From: Ornithodoros turicata | Taxonomy: Eukaryota; Arthropoda; Arachnida; Ixodida; Argasidae | Assembly (NCBI RefSeq): GCF_037126465.1 | Contig: NC_088203.1 | Span: 99,820,668-99,884,667 of the forward strand | Direction of reading: 5' to 3' | DNA length: 64,000 bases | Part shown: positions 52,694-63,122 of the stretch, piece after piece | Layout of the letters: each line of letters begins with the position of its first letter | How positions within the stretch are numbered: position 1 is the first letter of the stretch | Position numbers and translations under genes: made by a program | The notes under the pieces: model-generated | What the model saw: the letters and a program-made list of their open reading frames with translations, nothing else | Database searches by the model: none | Told to the model about the DNA's origin: nothing

Positions 52694-54245
52694 AATCTTC
52701 TTCTTCTTCCAACCTCCTGCTTCTTCTCTGTCCAAGCAAAAGGTGACTGTGAGCCACTAAGGGAGGCGTAATTACCTCTGTGTGAAAGTTGTGTGGGGTC
52801 TTCTGTGTGAAGGTGATATGAGATGTAAGGCTGGTTAGGCGCTGGGGTTAACTTACATGTACCGGGTGTCTGCGTTAAATCCCCGGTCTAAATAATTCGT
52901 GAACGAATGCACCGATCGAATAACTCTTTGTTTTTTATAAATAGCTGCCCGATACTACCTTCAAGCTGCGCACCTTGTTAATGAGTGTGAGGCGCTCATT
53001 ATTTAAATAAGTATTAAAACGAGTTCGTTCTTGAGTGCTTTCAGTGCACGTCTGATAGCGAGAGTATAGAGCACAACTTTACTTGTCTTGTCTTAGCTAT
53101 GACGTGTTGTCTTGACTTTAGAACTTAAGCTTGTCTTTACAACTAACCCGTGACCTAACAAACTAACTAACTAACTAAGTAACTAACGCGTCCTAAAGGC
53201 AAGTCATCGTCCTATATTTTGAACCCAAATATGTTTGAAGGTTGTACCACAGTGATTTGAATGTTTCAGAAAGGACGATTTCGAGAAATCCCAGTGCTGC
53301 ATGAGGCACTCGTTGCACCGCGGGCGCTTATTGACATGGGAAAAAGGGAATTGATGACAGATGACCTTGGCACGTGTTAACGTTGGCACAGTAACGATGC
53401 CCACGCTCTGTTTGCTGCCAAATATGGCAAAGTGAATAACATACGTCACAGCAGATAAGACAGCGGTCCTGCTTGAGCCAATAAGGAGCTAAAAGGCTCT
53501 CATACAAGAAAACCGACGTCTTAGGGCGTCCCCGAGTCCTAGGGCAACCCCAAATGTCTCATAATATCTTAAGACCTTACGCTTTGAGGAATAGAGCAGA
53601 ATTCTTGCGACCCATCGTGCACCTACGTCTTGGGGCGTTTCCGGGTCCTAGGGCAATCCCAAATATCCCATAATAACCGACGGAAGGCGAGACTAGCAAG
53701 GAAAGGTAGCCCAGCAATAACCTCTCCAAAGGCGCCCTTACGTGTCTGCGAAAGGAAGACCGAACGGGAAGGATTGCTTGAAACTGGGCGGAAGATTCTC
53801 TCTCCGATCGAATTAGGCATCGGGAAGGATTTCAAAATTCGGGGCTGATTCGAACCTTGATCTCCCAACTGCGCCAGCGTCTGCTCGACAGCACATTGAC
53901 AACACGGTGACCGACGTGGTTACCTCAACTATACAGCCTTGTGCAAAAGGACAAAAGTCTGGAAGTACACGTCATGTACACTATAAGAAAACATGCGAAT
54001 GATCCACCATGACTCAGTTGCTACTCAAATCCATCTGGAATACATTTGGAATGAACGATTCCTCCAATGTGCTGAAAGTCTCTGTAGTTCGCTTGCGAAT
54101 TCGCTTTTATAATGAACAGAATCGGTCGCTTGATTCGGGCACAAGCGACTTGCTAAAACTCCCTAAAGGATCCAGTTTAAAACAGGTCCGCTTGGCCATG
54201 AAACTAAAGCACCTTGACCTGCCTTGGCGACCACTATAGACCTCC
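52694..54245. repeat. Host repeat, end of unit 4 and unit 5
   Basis: Parallels 22210-25204 without LINE-D and so gives its empty site. A short acta-type run of actaacta lies near 53160-53180. It ends gcgaccactatagacctccc at a TA run. Confidence 0.75.
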
Positions 54246-54266
54246 CATATATATATATATATATAT
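54246..54266. repeat. TA run before the Penelope fragment
   Basis: (TA)n at the same host-repeat position as the TA run at 25205-25320. Confidence 0.9.
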
Positions 54267-54750
54267 TCAAGATAGACTAGTCAACTCCAAAGTTCCCAAA
54301 CCATTAACACCCACGGCGGGATGCCATCCATGCAATGGTAAAAGATGCCAAATATGCAAATCAATGCAAAGCACGGCAGCGGTCAAGAGTACAAACTCCG
54401 ACTTATCCCTTAAAATCAATGGCAACTTTGACTGTAACTCCAGTAACATTATTTACATCATTCAATGTACAACATGCTCCGCGCAATATGTAGGTCAAAG
54501 TAAAAATTCATTTAGGATTCGATTCAATAACCACCGATCAGATGTTTCGAAAAAAGGTAGCCTCCCGGTTTCCCGCCATTTTAGTCGACCCGGTCATTCC
54601 ATTAGTAACGTCGCACTTTTTATTTTAGAGTCAAATTTCACATCCGATCGCTGCAGAGAGCAACACGAATCGTACTTGATCAACAAATTCCAATCTCTAA
54701 TAAATGAGGATAAAGGAGTGCTATCAACTGTAAGAAGCATATCCGGATAA
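54267..54750 (+). pseudogene. Penelope-like element, GIY-YIG endonuclease fragment
   Basis: About 160 codons ending at a natural stop. A zinc-finger-like CHPCNGKRCQIC is followed by the GIY-YIG core IIYIIQCTTCSAQYVGQS, NSFRIRFNNHRSD, HFSRPGHS and a conserved EQHESYLINKF. Penelope-like retroelements carry exactly this nuclease at the C-terminus of their RT; here the RT part is missing. The fragment starts directly at a TA run. Confidence 0.85.
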
Positions 54751-55010
54751 CTTTTTTTCCGTGTGTCCTTGGAGTGGCCGCTGCCTCTTTTCTTTACAGC
54801 TGGACACAATGACGCTAAGAACACCCCGGACAACAGGTTTTCAACGAGCGCGACCCTAGACCTCTCTGGAACTCCAAGGCTTTGACACGTAATCTCCCCG
54901 GCCGATGACCCAGGAACCTTCCGGAACCTTCCAGAACATGACTCACTGACGACTGCCTCACAGTGGAATTGTACCGGCTGTGACGACACTTTTGTAACCT
55001 TTAAAGACCT
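54751..55010. other. Unassigned interval between Penelope and Gypsy fragments
   Basis: Possibly 3' UTR of the Penelope-like element. No coding match seen. Confidence 0.5.
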
Positions 55011-56845
55011 TGTAGCCCGCATCCTTCGCCCTCTGGATGAACTCCTTCGGGGTCAACCCGGGAAGGACTCTCCTCTTTCGTGGTCCGCTGCCTCCACGTC
55101 CGCATTCCATGACATCAAGCATGCCCTGGCTTCGGCGACTCTCCTGGCCCATCCCCGTGCTAGCGCACCCACTTCTCTCATGGTTGACGGTTCGGATGGT
55201 GCTGTTGGAGCCGCTTTGCACCAGATCCAAGATGGAGTCGTCGTCCCACTCGCGTTCTTCTCGCAGAAGCTCTCGCCTACAGAATCAGCGTACAGTACCT
55301 TCGGCAAGAAACTGCTGGCCGCATTCAAAGCCGTGCGACATTTCCGATACTTCCTCGAAGGGCGTCGCTTCATGCTCCTCACTGATCACAAGCCCCTTTT
55401 GACTGCCTTTACGTCAGCCAGTGCGAAGTACTCTCCCCGCGAGATTCGCCATCCCTCCTACTTGGCCGAATTTACTACGGATGTCAGGCACGTCGCCGGC
55501 CGCTCCAACCAACCCGCCGATGCCCTGAGTCGCATTTGCGCCACTTCCCATGAGCTTCCTCTCGACGCCAACACTCTGGCTAGACACCAGCAAACGGATG
55601 CCGAGCTTACCAAGATACGCGCCGCGCACGCCACCAGCCTGCATCTCAAAGACATTGTGCTTCCCGGTTCCGATCTCCTTGTCGCCTGTGACGTTTCCAC
55701 CGGTACGCCGCGCCCCTTCGTACCGGCCACACTTCAGCGCAGGGTCTTCGACACTCTTCACTCCTTTGCCCAGGGTGGCGTCCGTGCCAGCCACCACCTC
55801 ATCTCATCACGATACGTCTGGCCTGGCATGCGGAATCATATCCGCAAATGGACCCAGTCTTGCGTCCCATGCTAGCTTGCGAAAGAGCAGCGTCACACGG
55901 CCTCCCCCCTTGCCGCCTTCCTGCCCCGGATCACAGGTTTCACAACATTCACATGGACATCGTCGGCCCACTTCCCTCATCCAACTGTTACCGCTACCTA
56001 CTCACCTGCATAGACAGGTACACTCGATGGTCCGAGGCCGCTCCTATGGTGGACGCCACCACCGAAACTGTGTGCTCCACGTTTCTGCACACCTGGGGCG
56101 CACGTTTCGGGACCCTAGCCGAGCTCATAACTGACAGAGGAGCACAATTTGAATCCTCCCTATTCCGCTGCATGCTCAAGATGTTGGGAACAACCAGGTA
56201 TCGCACAACCGCCTATCATCCCGCCGCCAACGGGCTCGTCATTCCATCGTCATCTGAAATCCGCCATTATGGCATATGAGCATCGCACCCACTGGCATAA
56301 TCACCTCCCCTGGATACTCCTTGGTATTCGCTGTTCCGTCAAGGCGGACTCGCACTGCTCCCCCGCGGACATGGTCTACGGATCGAGCCTCCGAATTCCG
56401 GGGCAGCTGGTTCTTCACCTCGAGACCACTTGGTCTCGCCCCTGGACTTCCTCGCCCGACTCCAGTCCACCCTCTCCCAACTTCGGCCTCTCCCGGTCTC
56501 CCGGTACGAAAATCCGTCGGCCGCATATTCTATGTACCCCGAGACCTCGCCTCCGTCACCCACGTTTTTCTACGTTCGCCCCCCGTGCACCGATCCTTGG
56601 AAGCCCCCTACACCGGCCCCTGCCGCATCATCGCCCACTGTGATAAGACTTTCCGTATCCTCGCCAACGGTAAAGAGCAAACAGTCGGGATCGATAGGCT
56701 CAAGCCCGCCTACCTCCAAGACGATCCACTGCTAGACGAAACTACTACCGCTTCCAGCTACAACCCCGCAGCGCCTCAGCCACCCCCCTCGACCCGTCAT
56801 GTGACCTGGGTTAGACCACTCCAGTCTTCCGGGAGGGGGGGCAAC
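55011..56845 (+). pseudogene. Gypsy-2 pol, 3' half (CsRn1-like)
   Basis: Similar to the 3' half of Gypsy-1 but on the opposite strand. It covers the RT thumb (RILRPLDELLRG), RNase H (MVDGSDGAVGAALHQ, LTDHKPLLTAF, frame 55180-55875) and the integrase core (HMDIVGPLPSSN, TDRGAQFESS, frame 55848-56279). The integrase C-terminal part (PRDLASVTHVFLR, GIDRLKPAY) is in frame 56276-56995. Several frameshifts separate these pieces and the Glu-bearing segment is disrupted near 56240. Protease, most of the RT and gag are absent. Confidence 0.88.
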
Positions 56846-57011
56846 TGTAGCGCCACTCATTGCATGCCGGTAGCCTTCGACGACGACGAATCGGCCAGTT
56901 TGTTTCTCGTGCACAGCTCGCATACATATCGGCAGTTCAGTTCAGTGCCGCGCAGATTAAACCGACCTAACCTGGCTCCTGGTCTTTCTCGGTAGGACTT
57001 CCGTAACTACA
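56846..57011 (+). repeat. 3' LTR of Gypsy-2 (about 166 bp)
   Basis: Preceded by the polypurine tract GGGAGGGGGG (56831-56840). Starts TGTAGCGCC (compare TGTAGCGGC of Gypsy-1) and ends CTACA. The end is inferred from the TG..CA rule because no partner LTR is in the window. Confidence 0.7.
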
Positions 57012-57692
57012 AACCGACCGCCGTCGCCATATTGGCGCGGAGCGTTACTTACAGCGTAGGGAGTAAAGATTCGTTCGGATATCAGTTTTCCAGAGCCCTA
57101 TCTCGCTGAACTTTTTTTTTCGGTTTGACAACAAAGCCCCTCATATCACAAGCGGATTCGGGTTTCTTTGGATGGCGTGACAATGACCTCAAAAAAGGCT
57201 CCACCCACGATCGGCAAAAGATCAGAGAATGGCCAGGCTCTCTGCCCTGTCCGCAGCTGTCACCGCCAAGCCAATTAATAACCACCACTCTGTCCGGCTC
57301 AATAGAGAGACTAGCAGCGTTTCCAAGGCAGCATGCCAGCCCGTCTAATGCGCCCCTGTACCTAGTGCGATCAACTGCACAGCCACGTGGTATTCGTAAT
57401 GCAATGACAACGCAACACTCAGCAACCCAAAACTTCGCGCAACTCTCACGCGAAAGCATTACACCAGCCGTGAACTGAGTTTGTCGCAGTGATTTATCCA
57501 GACTCCCCTTGCAGCCCCCTAACACCTCCAAATGTTCAGTGACAACCCCTAACTTTTTCAGCGACAGGGAACGCGGTGTATTCTCCTTCGGTATATCGCT
57601 TGTTGTGACTGAGGTGAGCTGTAGGACATTTACTCACAAGCACGACAGAGACATATTGTGTCATGGGAGTTCCTTTCAAACGAAGCGAGCTA
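57012..57692. other. 3' flank of the second M13 gene
   Basis: Paralogous to 34366-34520 and 36020-36331 (ccatattggcgcg, gcatgccagc, cagccccctaacatttc). No gene seen. Confidence 0.7.
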
Positions 57693-59951
57693 TTACCAGA
57701 AGACACATTTGTGTGAGGGATTCATTGGCGAGTCCTTTGGGCAAGAAAAGGTTTCGCTGAAGTGTTGCGAATCCATAAGAGGTACGTTGCATCTTTCATC
57801 CGAAGGCGGATGGGTTTGAGGCATCAGGTCTGGGAATTCCTTTCCACACCACACTAGACATCCGGAAATATAGAAGATCTTGTCCTTCGTAAAACCCTTC
57901 ACGTTGCCCAGACTGACATGCGACTTTTCCGAAGCCGCCTTGTATGCCCTCAACAGGGACGTAGTACCCATCGTGTCTGCTAGATACTCCAGGGGATAAT
58001 CTTTGTAAGCTCTAGCTTTCGGAGCTTTCTCAATTGTCTCGTTGTGGCAACGAACGATCTTGTCGTACTCCGCAATACTCTCGTTGGTAAACCACGGTTT
58101 GAAATGTCCTGCACCGTCATAATTTCTGCCAAACGTATCGTAGCCGTGCATTAGTTCATGTGTCACGCCGCTGCCTAGGGCTCCATAGTTCACTTCTGGA
58201 GGAGCACCATACGAAAAGACTGGCGTTAGCAAGAGAGCGTTTGTAATGATTATGCGATTTGCCGTCGGCACGTAAGCACCATTTATGAAATATGGAGGAA
58301 ACGTGGTTTCGATGGGTGAGGAGTCGCCCAGTATTTCGTTCCACTCGCGCTTTGTCCAAAACTTCTGGACCTGAATGTAGTCCTCAATGAAAGTTCCATT
58401 TAGGTCAGGAAGATCTTTGAAGAAGGCGTCTATTTTCATGGCGGAGTTAAATTCCGGCAAGTAACCAATATCTTTTTTCATCAGAGAAAGTTTCTTCAGA
58501 GCTCCAACGCGAGTTGTCTCGTCCAGCATACGTGAAGACTCGAAGGACTTCTTAATCTCGTGGACAATTGTCTGAATAATATCCCTGACGAGATTCAGCC
58601 TCGAACTGTTCACTATGGGGAACAGGAACCCCGAACCTGCAGTTTTCGGGAACATTATCGTAGTTTTGTCCAGGCACATGGAAATATTCAGAAGATTAGG
58701 CGAATAACTGTCCGATGGGTTCAACAAGGAAGCTTCATACAGGTAACGGGCAGTCTTCCATGCAAAGAATATCCTTAATTCATTTGCCGTTGCATTTCTG
58801 AATTTGCCGAATAAATTGTGGAAGAAATGAACATCGTTAACTGTCATACTGACTTTTACGTCTTTCGGAAGTCTCGAGTCTGTATTATCCTCCAGGGCTT
58901 GATTCCACCGTTCTGACAAAGTCGTGTCGTTGTTTACCAAAAGGCCTAACTTCGAGAACAGGAACAGAAGCTTCTTGCTTCCTGACGTTTTGCTGCCAGT
59001 GTACTGAACTTGCGACAGATAGGCTAAATTATTCTCCGCAGCAATGATCTCATTTGGGAGATCGCGGAGGTCCATGGAGAGGATTTCCGATAAAAGTAGC
59101 GTAATCTTATCCTTCCTCGCCTCTCTGTCTTTCTTGACGGTGTGTAGTAACATCCAGGAGTCTTGTCTCATGTGGAGCACAACTGGTTTGTCGTTCACCC
59201 TGTATGACTTTTCTATGCGAAATATGAGGGTAATGTCGAAAACAAAAATAAATTTCACCATAACATCGAGTAGGTCGAATTTCATGTCACTTGTAAAACT
59301 CATTCCTTGCTGCGTTAAAAGCTGTCTCAAGGCTTCAGTAGTCGTAACGTTATCGATATCGATGCAGTGTTGGTAGAGCGCGGCTGCTTTTTGATATCCT
59401 GTTTGCCCTCTGCCAGGGACCTTTACGTCTTGTAAATGCCTGGCCATATTTAAGGTGACGTTGCGCCGCATGACTTCCATATTGAATGCCTTGGTCGGAT
59501 CATACCAGTGAGATAAGTTTTCCTGAGCTCCGTTACAGACGTAACTGTAAAAGTTTTCACAAGGATCTTTCCCTGTGTTCAAGGACACGTCAATAAGCCA
59601 CCGCATGTATTGGCAGTCTTCGGTATCACATACTTTGTCAGTGTCTGGATGTTTCGTGGTGCGTGTTGACATGGTCGCCTTCGCAGTCGTCTCGGGTATC
59701 TCGGCCGTTGGCGTCGTGAGCCAGTGAGGAGCGTCTTCATAGTCTTCATAGCCCGCATCGGGAAATGGGTATTTGGGAGGAAGTTTGGGTACGACGACAT
59801 GTTCATGGGTGGAGGTGGTGATATCTTCGTCGTCCGGTGTTGGTCTCCATTCGTGACGTGCAATCCAATAGACTGCTCCAAATGTCCCCATAACAAGAGT
59901 CACAAGGAGTACTGTTCTCAGCAAGGCGTAAGAAGTTTCGTTCTCCTTCTC
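57693..59951 (-). CDS. Neprilysin-like M13 zinc metalloendopeptidase, second copy, large 3' exon
   Basis: 752 codons plus TAA, the same length as the copy at 36332-38590 and similar along its whole length. It starts after acceptor tcaatttcag with EKENETSYALLRTV; the membrane segment is TVLLVTLVMGTFGAVYWIA. Family motifs: CDTEDC, DPCENFYSYVCNGAQ, NGAYVPTANR, HELMHGYDTFGRNYDG (near 58145), EYLADTMG and terminal CVFW. The usual M13 substrate-binding motif is NAYY/NAFY; both copies have NGAY, so substrate contacts may differ. No frame damage. It should be a cell-surface zinc peptidase. The first exon with the start codon was not found. Its divergence from the first copy suggests an older tandem duplication. 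Confidence 0.9.
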   Translation of the reverse strand, partial: EKENETSYALLRTVLLVTLVMGTFGAVYWIARHEWRPTPDDEDITTSTHEHVVVPKLPPKYPFPDAGYEDYEDAPHWLTTPTAEIPETTAKATMSTRTTKHPDTDKVCDTEDCQYMRWLIDVSLNTGKDPCENFYSYVCNGAQENLSHWYDPTKAFNMEVMRRNVTLNMARHLQDVKVPGRGQTGYQKAAALYQHCIDIDNVTTTEALRQLLTQQGMSFTSDMKFDLLDVMVKFIFVFDITLIFRIEKSYRVNDKPVVLHMRQDSWMLLHTVKKDREARKDKITLLLSEILSMDLRDLPNEIIAAENNLAYLSQVQYTGSKTSGSKKLLFLFSKLGLLVNNDTTLSERWNQALEDNTDSRLPKDVKVSMTVNDVHFFHNLFGKFRNATANELRIFFAWKTARYLYEASLLNPSDSYSPNLLNISMCLDKTTIMFPKTAGSGFLFPIVNSSRLNLVRDIIQTIVHEIKKSFESSRMLDETTRVGALKKLSLMKKDIGYLPEFNSAMKIDAFFKDLPDLNGTFIEDYIQVQKFWTKREWNEILGDSSPIETTFPPYFINGAYVPTANRIIITNALLLTPVFSYGAPPEVNYGALGSGVTHELMHGYDTFGRNYDGAGHFKPWFTNESIAEYDKIVRCHNETIEKAPKARAYKDYPLEYLADTMGTTSLLRAYKAASEKSHVSLGNVKGFTKDKIFYISGCLVWCGKEFPDLMPQTHPPSDERCNVPLMDSQHFSETFSCPKDSPMNPSHKCVFW

Positions 59952-60186
59952 CTGAAATTGAGAAAAATATAATTTGTTAATGAGACATAATCAGCATCTG
60001 AACTTTTCGGTTTCGAATGTCTTTCACACATGCGGGGCAGGCGCAAAATCCGGAGCTGTTTCTGCAATTCCGATGGAACTCCGAGCTATTGATACATGCC
60101 CGGTTACTTTATTTTTTTTTCCTCCATCAAACGTACCAGCATGCTTTGTTTAAACACATATTCCTCGCAAATAACGGAGAGAAGAA

Positions 60187-60310
60187 AGAAGGAAGTCACT
60201 GAGAAGGTTAGCCAGCTTTAGGACTGTGAACCCACATCTTCTGGATTACCGGTCCAGGGCTCGTACCAACTGAGCTAAGCTAACACGCCTCTCCAGTGAC
60301 TTCCAAGGGT
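60187..60310 (-). mobile_element. tRNA-derived SINE with recognisable cloverleaf
   Basis: The minus strand has a perfect A box TAGCTCAGTTGG, a D stem GCTC/GAGC, an anticodon stem CTGGA/TCCAG with loop CCGGTAA, and a B-box-like GGTTCACAGTCC. The acceptor-like arms GTTAGC/GCTAAC pair. The leader gtgacttcc and the downstream caGTGACTTCC match the other SINEs. Confidence 0.75.
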
Positions 60311-60437
60311 GCGCCATTTGAAGGGATAAACACATACACTCATTCACTCCACGTTCACTCTTACATGTCTTCTCACTCGCACACACATTCACACGACGGG
60401 GAGACCGAAGAGTCATCTTTTGAACGTGATGGGAAAT

Positions 60438-60587
60438 GATGTTCTGAGGCTGGAACACAGAGAAAGGACAAATACATACAAAGCGCCTAACAAATTAATG
60501 AATTATTTCTTTCATCATTAATTTCTTAGGCACTCGAGGCTTTGTATGTATTTGTCCTTTCTATCTGTTCCATCTTCAGAACATCAC
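60438..60587. repeat. Inverted pair of SINE tails
   Basis: gatgttctgaggctggaaca and its complement face each other, including caaatacatacaaag and its inverse; these are two SINE 3' tails head to head around 60510. Confidence 0.75.
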
Positions 60588-61473
60588 TTCCGATCATGTT
60601 CAACGGTGATGTGACATGATGTGACATCAAGTGTGTTTCTCAAAGTTTAATTTTAGTGAGTTTTATTAGAACGCGGATAATATGGCTCCCGGAGTACCGT
60701 GTCTTTCCGCACCGGATCAACTGGTAAGATTCTGAGCCGTGCAAGCTGTCATTCGTTCCGGTAAGCAGGGTAACTTCATGGTGACGGTATCGAAGGTCTG
60801 CTAACACCTGCTATTATTGCTCTAACGACACTAAAACAAGGGGAAGAAAACTCGAAACCAGGTTGCTTGGAACAAGCAACCGGGTAGGGGAACTCATACG
60901 AAAAGCGGGAGCAACAGACAAAAGCCGACACAGGATTCGTTTAGATTGGATTAGGTTCGTGATGATAGCAGCGCCACGAAAATCTGGAAAATACCTATGA
61001 TCACTTCATTTAGCCCAAAACCCTCCCTGAACGACGAAAAAGTCTGAAACCTGAAGGCCATAATTGGACATTAGAAGCCACAACGTAGCAATTTTACTTC
61101 ATCTGGCATGTCCGCACAATTCAGTGCTGTACCCTCGTTACAAAGAGGCCCGCTACAATCCATCCAAGGTGCCGCAAAGGTGCCACTACAATCCATCCAT
61201 CCAAAGTGACATATACCCCAACCATGCGTACGCAATGCTATTCAATACAGCGCAGAGGAGTGCTGACGTCGTCTTGGCACCTGCATTAAGCGACAAGGCT
61301 GACAGTTATGCAGCGTGTTTCACAAAAAAATGAGCCAAAGTTTAAAAATATAATGGTTCATCGCCTACCGAGAACAGGAACTGCATTGTGTTACCAGAGG
61401 TGTAGGGAATATTCAAACGTTTTTATTTTGTAACTAATCGGTTAGTAAAATTAATTTGTCAGTTTTGTAATTA
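60588..61473. other. 5' flank of the second M13 gene
   Basis: Paralogous to 38785-39380. No exon recognised. A short direct repeat tacaatccatccaa lies at 61155-61205. Confidence 0.6.
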
Positions 61474-61736
61474 CACTTAAAAAAAAGGATGTACTTTAAC
61501 TCCTTTTTCTTGCCACATATATCACTGCCTTTTGGAGAGTACAATTACTCTAAAAAAGGGGTCTTACTGGAGCCTTATTGGAGAGTGACCTTACTCTCCG
61601 GGAGGGAGTAAGGGAGTAATGTTACTCCCTCGAGGAAGTAAGGAGACTATTTTTGACAGTAATTGACCTCTCGAAAAGGGAGTGATATATGGGGCCAGAA
61701 AAAAAGGACTGAAAGTACACCCTTGTTTTAAGAGCG
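61474..61736. mobile_element. 263-bp TA-flanked MITE
   Basis: TA at 61472-61473 and 61737-61738. The TIRs CACTTAAAA...GTACTTT.A and the complement of gtacacccttgttttaagag are related to the CACTCTTAA family. The paralogous flank near 39390 lacks it. Confidence 0.82.
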
Positions 61737-61738
61737 TA

Positions 61739-62698
61739 TAAGGACCAGGGCCAAAATGTCATTGACAATGTTGTAGCGGGAAATACTAAGACACGAAACT
61801 TTTTCGTTTAATTGAGAGAGGTCGACGCGGGACCTGTGGCAGACGAGCGAGGAGCGTCCGGCTATTGAACAAGGACTAGTCACAGCTCTTATTCACATTT
61901 TGACATTTTGGCTTGACATTGACTCCTGGCGCGTATGCGAGAGGTCCCGCGCCGATTTTGTGTTTTTTGTGTTACCAGTCACCATGCTCATATTTCGCGA
62001 AACGCCACCTTGTATACGAGAGCATTCCCAACTACTCTAATCAAGGAAAATTCACGAATTAATTTATTATTTATATGTTTTCTCGAAACTACAACTGGCA
62101 GTATTGCAACTGTCATTGAACGCATCCGTCCGTAGGGGACACGAAGAGAACTCTCTTCACCAGCTCGCTTGCTTCTTAGCCTTCCTTTTAGGGTTACTTT
62201 GTTTAGTTTTTTTCTCTTCCTTTGTTTGTGTGTGTGTGTGTGTGTGTTAGAAGTTACCACTGGTAACGCATCCGCCTCACTGGTCCGTTTTACAGGTAAG
62301 CGATGAACTATTCTATTGTGAGGAGGAAGATCACCGATCCCAATCATCCCCATCGCTCTGATCATCGCGCGAGACCGCGCCCAAATCATTCTGGTCTCGG
62401 CCTCCATCCTTTCCGGCTGCTTATAAAGAACCTTACCTCCATTGGCTACACCTGTCTCGCTTTTCTACCTAACACTATCTTTAAACTTTGGCTCAATTTT
62501 TGTGAAACACCCTGTACGCGACAGCGTACGCAGCTTCTCTAATCAGAATGAATTCATTAATGATAGATGTTGCGTACGCGGTCCACAATCGGGTACGCTT
62601 CCACAATCAGGCCAACGTCTTCGCCGCGCGACTCGAACCGTGTGAAAATTCACGGCGAAGGGTGGCTACTCCAGGGTCGCGTGAAGCTAAGTCATACC
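61739..62698. other. Intergenic, no gene recognised
   Basis: Contains a (GT)n run near 62226-62248 and dispersed pieces ending caccctgtacgcgac (62507-62523). The 139- and 117-codon ORFs here show no family features. Confidence 0.55.
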
Positions 62699-63113
62699 TA
62701 GTTTTTCGAATTTTATTTTTGGGCGGATTCGGCGTATGTTTTTCGATGTTTATTGATTTTCACGAAATCGGCGTTTGGCGATGTTTTTCCTGGCGTGTAC
62801 ACGGCTTACCCGACAGTTATCGGCGAATAGAAATCCGCCCGACGCTCATTCAACATGGTGTTGTTCGCGGCGGCGGCGTTTTGCGGCTAACGAAAGAGTA
62901 GACGGACATTTTTCACAACCATCGTATTTCTGTATGGTTTTTCTGATCTGCATCAAGAACTGCTGGGCATGTGCAGCAATCTGTCTGTCGCTCTGTCGTA
63001 TCCTGGAATGTCCCTTTGTATTCGGTTGTTTTCGATTAAAACCGAATGAGGGAAAATTTACCCGGCGTATCTGTTTCGGTGTTTTTCGATGAAAATCGAA
63101 AACACGGAACCCT
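62699..63113. mobile_element. 415-bp MITE with 9-bp target duplication
   Basis: Flanked by AGTCATACC (62690-62698, 63114-63122). The termini are weakly inverted (TAGTTTTTCGAATTTT versus the complement of cgaaaacacggaaccct), with repeated ttttcgat motifs inside. A 9-bp duplication fits Mutator-like elements, but the superfamily is not proven. Confidence 0.75.
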
Positions 63114-63122
63114 AGTCATACC

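Noticed and set aside
54940..54970. CTGACGA followed by CTG-CCTCA-CAG downstream of the Penelope fragment, a possible hammerhead core
   Set aside because: No GAAA follows stem II (it reads TGGAAT) and no stem I or stem III partner could be found.
60205..60288. Functional tRNA gene (minus strand)
   Set aside because: A and B boxes and part of the cloverleaf are present, but position 33 is C, the T stem is degenerate and matching leader and tail sequences recur at other SINE copies.
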